Position numbers and translations under genes: made by a program. From Ga0077527 sp050250695 (GTDB lineage: Bacteria; Pseudomonadota; Gammaproteobacteria; Burkholderiales; SG8-41): a DNA stretch of 64,000 nucleotides. The DNA lies in assembly GCA_050250695.1 (NCBI GenBank), contig JBFWOE010000001.1, forward strand, positions 1 to 64,000, written 5' to 3'. The notes beneath the pieces are model-generated. The model did not search any database, was not told where the DNA came from, and saw nothing but the letters and a program-made list of their open reading frames with translations. Below are positions 58,583 to 64,000 of the stretch, one piece after another. The number at the start of each line of letters is the position of its first letter. The stretch's first letter is position 1.

Positions 58583-58989
58583 AGGTGAAGCTGGCCGGTA
58601 AGCCGGGTTCTGTCGTGGACAGCCATTCCTCTGGGCCGCACATTGCTGTACGGCTCAAGCCACCTACCCGCAAGCTCGGCGGGACGCGTCATCGCTTGCC
58701 TATTCGGTGTTGCTCCGGGTGGAGGTTACCGCGTTTCACCCCGCTGACCGGGCCAGGGCAGCAAGCACGTTTCCGTTCTCACAACCCTTTTTGGTGAACT
58801 TTGCCGCCTTGCGGCGGCAAGTCCGGCCCGGCCCAGCGGACTCGTCTCTGTGGCCCTGTTCCTCGCCTCACGGCGGACGGGCGTTACCCGTCACCCTACC
58901 CTGTGGAGCCCGGACTTTCCTCTGCGCATGGCACGGACAGGTTGCCCCGCCCGGTTTGGTCCACACACAGCGGCTGCCTGGCCAGCTTC
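58583..58989 (-). ncRNA. rnpB: RNase P RNA (type A)
   Basis: The catalytic RNA of RNase P, which matures tRNA 5' ends. On the minus strand the 5' end reads GAAGCTGGCCAGGCAGCCGC. The universally conserved GAGGAAAGTCCGGGC is the complement of 58908-58922. Near the 3' end GACAGAACCCGGCTTA (complement of 58599-58614) is followed by the strand that pairs with the 5' end, GGCCAGCTTCACCT. The segment GGTAACCTCCACCCGGAGCA in the middle is also typical. About 407 bases, close to the E. coli RNA (377). Ends are set by comparison with E. coli and may be off by a few bases. Short reading frames across it are chance. Confidence 0.96.
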
Positions 58990-59025
58990 GCGGCGGATGG
59001 TAACACGCGCCACGAAGCGCCGCGT

Positions 59026-59661
59026 TCAGGCATACCGGGCACGTACCGCCGCGAACAGGCGATGCAGATGATGGTCGTGCACGCCGAGGGCATCGAGATG
59101 GCGCAGCGTATTCACCAGGTAATCGACGTTCGGCCCGCGTTCGCCGCAACAGTCGGAAATAATCGCAGCGCAATCCTCGAGGGCCAGCCTGCCCGCATAA
59201 CCTGCGTGCCCGCGATTGGCAAGAAACGTCAGCGCCATGCGCCGGCGCGAACCGGTGACCACCGGCAGCAGCCGCGGCACGTAAACCCGCCGGCGCATTT
59301 CGCGCAGCCACAGCGTCTCCAGCGCCCGCGGCACCTCATCCGCCGCAATGCGGTAGGCGATGCCCCGGCACGCGCCGCCGCGATCCAGTCCCAGCACCAG
59401 CCCGGGCTTGGCCACCGTGCCGCGATAACGGCTCGAGTAAATGCAGAACGAACGGTGATACCCGCGCAGCAGCGCCGGCAAACCTTCGGCAAAGCGGAAA
59501 CCCGGATCCCACATCAGCGAACCGTAGGTGAACAACCACAGGTCCCCGCGCGGCAGGTTGAGCCGGCGGTAATGCCAGGGATCATCCGCGGGCAACGGCG
59601 GAGAAGCGTCGGATGCGGAGCGCCGCGGTCCGTTCACGGTCAAGAGCCGGCGATCCTCCAT
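59026..59661 (-). CDS. ChaC-like gamma-glutamylcyclotransferase
   Basis: A protein of about 211 residues of the ChaC/GGCT family, which in other organisms degrades glutathione to 5-oxoproline and Cys-Gly. The family start is WLFTYGSLMWDPGFRF, where YGSL binds the gamma-glutamyl group; later blocks are HRSFCIYSSRYRGTV, PGLVLGLDRGGACRGIAYRI, and the C-terminal GPNVDYLVNTLRHLDALGV. The start is unsure: ATG 59661 overlaps pyrC by 22 bases, whereas GTG 59637 lies three bases after the pyrC stop. It is probably co-transcribed with pyrC. Glutathione as substrate is inferred from the family. Confidence 0.85.
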   Translation of the reverse strand: MEDRRLLTVNGPRRSASDASPPLPADDPWHYRRLNLPRGDLWLFTYGSLMWDPGFRFAEGLPALLRGYHRSFCIYSSRYRGTVAKPGLVLGLDRGGACRGIAYRIAADEVPRALETLWLREMRRRVYVPRLLPVVTGSRRRMALTFLANRGHAGYAGRLALEDCAAIISDCCGERGPNVDYLVNTLRHLDALGVHDHHLHRLFAAVRARYA

Positions 59662-60677
59662 TCGACAGCGGTACCCGCACGCAGCGGCACCAGCATATCT
59701 GCGCCGAAGGGCACACTCGACGGCATGTCCCACGATTCGCGCACCAGGGTGATTTTCTCCGCGTTCCGCGGCAATCCGTAAAAATCGGCGCCGAAGTGTC
59801 CGGCAAACCCTTCAAGCCGGTCCAGCGCACTGGCTGCGGCAAACACCTCGGCATAGAGTTCGATGCCGGCAATGGCGGTGTAGGCGCCTGCGCAGCCGCA
59901 ATCGGTTTCCTTGGTATGGCGCGCATGCGGGGCGCTGTCGGTACCGAGGAAAAATTTCGGATTGCCGCTGATTGCCGCTGACACCAGCGCCTGGCGGTGA
60001 ATTTCCCGCTTGAGGACCGGCAGGCAGAAGTTATGCGGTCGCATGCCGCCCGCGAACAACGCGTTGCGGTTGAACAGCAGGTGCTGCGGGGTCAGTGTCG
60101 CCGCGACGCGTTCCGGAGCGGCAGCGACAAAAGCCGCGGCCTCGCGCGTGGTGATGTGCTCCATCACCACGCGGAGTCCGCGATACCGTTCCACCAGGGG
60201 CTCAAGTATGCGCTCGATGAATACGCGTTCGCGGTCGAACACGTCCACCCCGGGGTCGGTGACCTCTCCATGCACCAGCAGCGGTATGCCGGCCTGCTCC
60301 ATCGCCGCAAGCGTTGCATGGCATTTTTCAATCGCGGTCACGCCCGCATCGGAATTGGTTGTGGCGCCTGCCGGGTAATACTTGACCGCATGCACGATGC
60401 CGCTGCGCCTGGCCTTGTCGATTTCGTCGGGCCGGGTGTTGTCGGTCAGGTACAGCGTCATCAGCGGCTCGAACCGGCTGCCGGGAGGCAGGGCGGCCCG
60501 TATGCGCTCGCGATAGGCGGCCGCCATCTCCGTCGTCGTCACCGGCGGTTTCAGGTTGGGCATGACGATGGCGCGCGCGAAACGCGCGGCGGTATGCTGC
60601 AGAACGTCGCGCATCGCCGCACCGTCGCGCAGATGCAGGTGCCAGTCATCGGGGCGGGTGATGGTGATGGAATTCAT
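59640..60677 (-). CDS. pyrC: Dihydroorotase (class II)
   Basis: A 345-residue zinc amidohydrolase of pyrimidine biosynthesis that interconverts N-carbamoyl-aspartate and dihydroorotate. The N-terminal metal ligands are in DDWHLHLRDG. The carboxylated lysine lies in VHAVKYYPAGATTNSD. Further ligands are in LVHGEVTD and MEHITTREA, and the catalytic aspartate is in FLGTDSAPHARHTKE. Length equals the E. coli type (348). It follows rsmI by 76 bases and precedes the ChaC-like gene on the same strand. Confidence 0.96.
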   Translation of the reverse strand: MNSITITRPDDWHLHLRDGAAMRDVLQHTAARFARAIVMPNLKPPVTTTEMAAAYRERIRAALPPGSRFEPLMTLYLTDNTRPDEIDKARRSGIVHAVKYYPAGATTNSDAGVTAIEKCHATLAAMEQAGIPLLVHGEVTDPGVDVFDRERVFIERILEPLVERYRGLRVVMEHITTREAAAFVAAAPERVAATLTPQHLLFNRNALFAGGMRPHNFCLPVLKREIHRQALVSAAISGNPKFFLGTDSAPHARHTKETDCGCAGAYTAIAGIELYAEVFAAASALDRLEGFAGHFGADFYGLPRNAEKITLVRESWDMPSSVPFGADMLVPLRAGTAVEWRIAGS

Positions 60678-60753
60678 GGGCTGCGGAATGTCATGGCTGG
60701 CGCGGTGAATGGTAATCGCTGTGCGGCCAACAGTAAAACGCTGCGCGCGGGGC

Positions 60754-61650
60754 TCAAGAGCGCGCCTTCAGTTCGAGCGCCATCCGGTAGATGTCGTTGC
60801 GGTTGCCGCCGGTCAGTTTTACGGCGAGAGCCACCGCCTGCTTCAGCGGCAATTCCCCGAGCAGCGTTTTCAGCACGGCTCCGGCGTCGGGTCCGTTCAC
60901 GCGCGCCGATGCGGGCGCACCTTCCACGACCAGCACGAATTCGCCGCGCCTGCGGTTGTCGTCGTCCAGCAACCACTGTGCCGCGTCACCGAGCCGGCAA
61001 CGGTGCACGGACTCGTGGATCTTGGTCAGTTCGCGCGCGATCACGATCAGGCGGTCGCCGCCGAATGCTGCGCAGATATCGGCAACGCTGTCCGCCACAC
61101 GATGCGGAGCCTCATAAAAAACCAGCGGCGCAGTCTGCTCCGCAAGCCCGGCCAGGGCACGGCGGCGTTCAGCAGCGCGCGCGGGCAGGAATCCGCAAAA
61201 CAGGTAGCGGCTGGCGTCGAATCCGCTGGCCGACAGGGCCACGGCGGCCGCGTTCGGACCCGGCACAGGTATCACCCTGTAACCCGCCTCACGCACGGCT
61301 GCGGCAAGCTGCGCGCCGGGATCGGCGATGCCCGGCGTGCCCGCGTCGCTGACCAGCGCCACCGATTTGCCCTCCGCCAGCAAACCGCCCACCCGCTCGG
61401 CGGCCCTGCGCTCGTTGTGTTCGTGCACGGCGATGAGTTTGGCCGATATGCCGTGGCGATTGAGCAGCCTGCCCGTGACCCGGGTATCTTCGGCCGCGAT
61501 GACATCAACGGTCTTCAGCACCTCCAGCGCACGCAAGGTGATATCCGACAGGTTCCCGATCGGCGTGGCGACTACATATAATGTCGCCTTCTGCGCACCG
61601 ATCGTGCCTTTTGTCCCGAGTTCCTCCATCGGATTTGCCAAATGATCCAT
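60754..61650 (-). CDS. rsmI: 16S rRNA 2'-O-ribose C1402 methyltransferase RsmI
   Basis: A 298-residue tetrapyrrole-methylase-fold enzyme that methylates the ribose of 16S C1402, the same nucleotide modified on its base by RsmH encoded 3 kb away. Conserved blocks are LYVVATPIGNLSDITLRAL, AAEDTRVTGRLL, LVSDAGTPGIADPGAQL, VPGPNAAAVALSASG, FYEAPHRV and ARELTKIHE. Start ATG 61650 overlaps the divergent lpoA-like start by nine bases; ATG 61629 is an alternative that removes seven residues. The order rsmI, lpoA/yraM, yraN, diaA, yraP is as in E. coli. Confidence 0.95.
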   Translation of the reverse strand: MDHLANPMEELGTKGTIGAQKATLYVVATPIGNLSDITLRALEVLKTVDVIAAEDTRVTGRLLNRHGISAKLIAVHEHNERRAAERVGGLLAEGKSVALVSDAGTPGIADPGAQLAAAVREAGYRVIPVPGPNAAAVALSASGFDASRYLFCGFLPARAAERRRALAGLAEQTAPLVFYEAPHRVADSVADICAAFGGDRLIVIARELTKIHESVHRCRLGDAAQWLLDDDNRRRGEFVLVVEGAPASARVNGPDAGAVLKTLLGELPLKQAVALAVKLTGGNRNDIYRMALELKARS

Positions 61651-62724
61651 CGCCTGTCGCGTTTTGCCGTTGTGGCTGCGCTGCCGTGGCTACTATACGG
61701 AGCCCCCGCCGCCATGGCCAGCGAGGCCGGCGCATCCGGGGTTGCGGGCATCGCGCAGACGCCGCATATCGCGCTGCTGCTGCCGACCGGCTCCAAACTC
61801 TTCGGCAGGCATGCCTCGGCACTGCGCGATGGTTTTCTCGCAGCCAAGACCCGCGACCGCCACCTGCTGCCGGTGCGCGAGTATGCCGTATCCGAAGACG
61901 TGGCCAACGTGATTGAGGGATATCGCACGGCGGTGGCAGCCGGGGCGCAGGTGGTGGTGGGACCGCTTACACGCGATGCTGTGACTGCGCTCGCTTTCGG
62001 CGAACCGGTGCCCGTACCCACGCTCGCACTCAACGTTCCGGACAGCACCGGCCGTTCGCCGGGCAACCTCTACATGCTGGGCCTGCAGGTGGAAACCGAG
62101 GCGCAGCAGCTTGCGCAGCTGGCCTGGCGCGATGGCTGGCGCAATGCAGTCATCGTTGCCGGCAGCGGCGCGGTGCAACGGCGCATGCGCGCGGCATTCA
62201 GCGCCGAATTCACGCGGCTGGGCGGGAAAATCATCGCCGAACCGGCTTTCACTGCCGATGCCGCCAGGCTGAAGGCGCTCGCGAACGGCGATGCCGACAT
62301 GTATTTTCTGGCGCTGGACTACGCTGAGGCGCGCACCGCCCGCGCCTACCTTGGCGCCAACCCGATCTACGCCACTTCCAGCGTGCACGTGGGCGATCCC
62401 GGGCCGTTGGCCGGATTCGACCTTGCCGGCGTCACTTTCGTCGACATGCCGTGGCTGCTCGAACCCAATCATGCCGCCGTGATGATTTACCCACGTGGAA
62501 CCGCCCGCCCGGCCGATCTCGAGCGTCTCTACGCGCTGGGCATAGACGCCTGGCGCGTCGCCCAGTTGCTGCTCACCGGGGCCCGGGACATCCGGCTTGA
62601 CGGGGTCACCGGACAGCTGTCGCTGGCACCCGACGGTCGCATCCTGCGTGAGCTGCCGGCAGGGCGTTACGTCGACGGACGACCGCGGCTGGCGGAACCG
62701 GGGAAACGTGAATCCGCGCGGTGA
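61642..62724 (+). CDS. Penicillin-binding protein activator, LpoA/LppC-like (short form)
   Basis: A 360-residue exported protein that matches the C-terminal, periplasmic-binding-protein-like half of LpoA (LppC, PF04348). The signal peptide is clear (FAVVAALPWLLYGAPAAMA) but no lipobox cysteine follows, so it is probably periplasmic rather than outer-membrane anchored. Family features include HIALLLPTGSKLFGRHASAL, VVVGPLTRDAV and the C-terminal ALGIDAWRVAQLLL and DGVTGQLSLAPDGRI. The N-terminal TPR-like half of E. coli LpoA is absent. The place between rsmI and yraN supports the assignment. It may regulate a PBP1-type synthase, by analogy only. Confidence 0.85.
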   Translation: MIHRLSRFAVVAALPWLLYGAPAAMASEAGASGVAGIAQTPHIALLLPTGSKLFGRHASALRDGFLAAKTRDRHLLPVREYAVSEDVANVIEGYRTAVAAGAQVVVGPLTRDAVTALAFGEPVPVPTLALNVPDSTGRSPGNLYMLGLQVETEAQQLAQLAWRDGWRNAVIVAGSGAVQRRMRAAFSAEFTRLGGKIIAEPAFTADAARLKALANGDADMYFLALDYAEARTARAYLGANPIYATSSVHVGDPGPLAGFDLAGVTFVDMPWLLEPNHAAVMIYPRGTARPADLERLYALGIDAWRVAQLLLTGARDIRLDGVTGQLSLAPDGRILRELPAGRYVDGRPRLAEPGKRESAR

Positions 62725-63049
62725 GCGGGCCGAAATGCTGGCAGCCGAGTTCCTGTGCGCTCGGGGGCTGACGATCACCGCCCGCAACTACAACTGCCGT
62801 TTCGGTGAAATCGATCTGATTGCCCGCGACGGGGATACCCTGGTGTTCGTGGAAGTGCGCAGCCGTGCGGATTCGTCCTTCGGCGGTGCAGCCGCAAGCA
62901 TCACCGCAAGCAAGCGTGAAAAGCTGCTGAAAACTGCCCGCCATTACCTTGCGGGTTTGCGGCAGCAGCCGCCATGCCGGTTCGACGCGGTGTTGCTGAC
63001 CGGCGACGCACCACGCATCGAATGGATCCGCAATGCATTCGGCGATTAA
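62708..63049 (+). CDS. YraN family endonuclease-like protein (UPF0102)
   Basis: A 113-residue protein of the UPF0102/YraN family with a restriction-endonuclease-like fold. GTG 62708 (VNPRGERAEMLAAEFLCARG) gives the typical family N-terminus and overlaps the previous gene by 17 bases; the open frame further upstream lies within lpoA-like sequence. The PD-(D/E)xK-type active-site pattern is NYNCRFGEIDLIARDGDTLV with VFVEVRSR, supplying E, D and ExK/R positions. Function is unknown; family members may act in DNA processing. Confidence 0.9.
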   Translation: MNPRGERAEMLAAEFLCARGLTITARNYNCRFGEIDLIARDGDTLVFVEVRSRADSSFGGAAASITASKREKLLKTARHYLAGLRQQPPCRFDAVLLTGDAPRIEWIRNAFGD

Positions 63050-63086
63050 CAAACCGGCAATGCGTTGAGAGTACAATACGCGGACC

Positions 63087-63677
63087 ATGGATCTGATCAG
63101 CCGCATCTGCGAAAATTTCTCCGAAAGCGCCCATCTCAAGCTGCAGAGCATGGACGCCCTTGCCGCGCCGATCGCCGCCGGCGTGCAATGCATGGTGAGC
63201 TGCCTGCAGGCCGACGGCAAGATACTGGCCTGCGGCAACGGCGGCTCGGCAGCGGACGCGCAGCATTTTTCCGCGGAACTGCTCAACCGCTTCGAGGTCG
63301 AACGTCCGGGACTGGCCGCAATGGCGCTGACCACGGACAGTTCAACGCTCACCTCGATCGCCAATGATTACGATTACACGCAGGTTTTCTCGAAACAGGT
63401 CCGCGCGCTGGGACATGCCGGCGATGTGCTGCTGGCCATCTCCACCAGCGGCAATTCACCCAATGTCGTCGCCGCGATCACGGCTGCCCACGAATGCGAC
63501 ATGCGGGTGGTCGCTTTGACCGGCCGCAACGGCGGCAAGATGGGCGAGATACTGAGGCCGGACGATGTGCATGTCTGCGTCCCGGCCACGAGCACCGCAC
63601 GCATCCAGGAAGTGCATCTGCTGAGCCTGCACTGCCTGTGCGACGGTATTGATTGTCTACTTCTGGGAGTCGAGTAA
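63087..63677 (+). CDS. gmhA: SIS-domain protein: phosphoheptose isomerase GmhA / DiaA-like
   Basis: A 196-residue SIS-domain protein. Sequence blocks are ILACGNGGSAADAQHFSAEL, ALTTDSSTLTSIANDY, LAISTSGNSPNVVAAI and STARIQEVHLLSLHCLCDGI. The His and Glu in AQHFSAEL and the Gln and His in RIQEVHLLSLH are where GmhA binds zinc, so isomerase activity for sedoheptulose 7-phosphate is possible. The gene order lpoA-yraN-X-BON lipoprotein is that of diaA in E. coli, a DnaA-binding initiation factor of the same family. Both roles fit; the product ending LHCLCDGID is closer to DiaA by eye. It is followed directly by the BON gene. Confidence 0.88.
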   Translation: MDLISRICENFSESAHLKLQSMDALAAPIAAGVQCMVSCLQADGKILACGNGGSAADAQHFSAELLNRFEVERPGLAAMALTTDSSTLTSIANDYDYTQVFSKQVRALGHAGDVLLAISTSGNSPNVVAAITAAHECDMRVVALTGRNGGKMGEILRPDDVHVCVPATSTARIQEVHLLSLHCLCDGIDCLLLGVE

Positions 63678-64000
63678 ATGCGGAAACTCTTTGCGTACGG
63701 ATGCATCGTCCTGCTGCCTTTCATCTCGGGATGCGCCGCAGTCGCCATCGGCGGTGCCGCGGCCACCGGCGTGATGCTCTCCGAGGACCGTCGCACGGTC
63801 GGCGCGATCACCGAAGACCAGGGCATAGAACTCAAGGCGGCAAACCGTATCGAGGCAAAGGTGAAGGATGCACACATCAACGTCACCAGCTACAACCGCG
63901 CTGTGCTGCTGAGCGGGGAAGTGCCCAGCGAAGCGGCAAAAGCCGATGCGGAGAAGATTGCCCGCGCGGTCGAGAACGTGCGCAGCGTATTCAATGAACT
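63678..64000 (+). CDS. BON-domain outer-membrane lipoprotein, DolP/YraP-like (3' end missing)
   Basis: ATG 63678 immediately follows the stop of the SIS-domain gene. The visible 107 codons encode a lipoprotein signal with lipobox (PFISGC), so the mature protein starts at Cys19, followed by GGAAATGVMLSEDRRTVG and the first BON domain (IEAKVKDAHINVTSYNRAVL, LLSGEVPSEAAKADAEK). The frame runs off the window. It matches YraP/DolP, which supports outer-membrane integrity and BAM function in E. coli. A second BON domain is expected beyond the end. Confidence 0.88.
   Translation, partial: MRKLFAYGCIVLLPFISGCAAVAIGGAAATGVMLSEDRRTVGAITEDQGIELKAANRIEAKVKDAHINVTSYNRAVLLSGEVPSEAAKADAEKIARAVENVRSVFNE

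Noticed and set aside
58585..59003. Short plus-strand open frames over 58.6-59.0 kb
   Set aside because: The region is rnpB on the minus strand; conserved RNA blocks explain it fully.
1..64000. CRISPR arrays, insertion sequences, prophage genes, tRNA or rRNA genes
   Set aside because: No direct-repeat arrays, transposase or integrase motifs, or recognisable tRNA or rRNA sequences were seen by eye; a dedicated RNA search would be needed to exclude small RNAs.

Overview
The window is a G+C-rich, gene-dense stretch of a Gram-negative bacterial chromosome, most likely a betaproteobacterium close to the Burkholderiales. The evidence is the gene order pilC-pilD-coaE-zapD-yacG next to a Nudix/ThiE fusion, argJ-secA-M23 peptidase-dciA-lpxC joined to the division cluster, two orphan Bug-type (tripartite tricarboxylate) solute receptors, and meso-DAP-type murE. 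No tRNA, rRNA, insertion sequence, integrase or CRISPR array was seen. The only structural RNA gene found is rnpB.

Region 1 (1-21.4 kb) is the accessory part. It opens with a truncated Pro/Ala-rich protein, a small secreted protein, an FMN-dependent alpha-hydroxyacid dehydrogenase, an OmpA-like lipoprotein, a TfdA-like 2-oxoglutarate dioxygenase, a DUF1330 protein and RecQ. From 18.8 down to 6.2 kb runs a 12-gene minus-strand cluster. In transcription order it holds a SAF-domain subunit and UxaA/SuyB-like large subunit, a thiamine-diphosphate enzyme, an iron-sulfur subunit, two membrane anchors, a type I sulfatase, a Bug receptor, class I fumarase/tartrate dehydratase alpha and beta, a fumarate reductase/succinate dehydrogenase flavoprotein, a second Bug receptor and an Ldh2-family dehydrogenase. 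A divergent GntR/HutC-type regulator faces it, and a candidate operator overlaps the cluster's -35 element. Together these genes could take up an organic acid, dehydrate or desulfonate it, and oxidise C4 acids in consecutive steps (succinate, fumarate, malate, oxaloacetate) with electrons passed to quinone. The substrate is unknown. This cluster is the best candidate for something undescribed.

Region 2 (21.5-39.5 kb) is housekeeping. It contains rpsP-rimM-trmD-rplS with promoter and terminator, a nitroreductase, ffh, a CcsA/YpjD-like membrane protein, a CorC/HlyC-type protein, the type IV pilus genes pilC and pilD (without pilB), coaE, zapD, yacG, the Nudix/ThiE fusion, a DUF815 ATPase, argJ, secA, an M23 peptidase and dciA.

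Region 3 (39.5-58.4 kb) is a complete dcw cluster on the minus strand: mraZ, rsmH, ftsL, ftsI, murE, murF, mraY, murD, ftsW, murG, murC, murB, ddl, ftsQ, ftsA, ftsZ, then lpxC and a small membrane protein. Most genes overlap by 1-4 bases. The mraZ promoter carries three 10-bp-spaced AGTGGG-type repeats, the expected MraZ autoregulatory site.

Region 4 (58.4-64 kb) holds rnpB, a ChaC-like cyclotransferase, pyrC and the conserved rsmI / lpoA-like / yraN / gmhA(diaA) / BON-lipoprotein block, the last gene running off the window end. Several very A+T-rich islets of about 30 bp interrupt the G+C-rich sequence, mostly at gene junctions and once inside murD.
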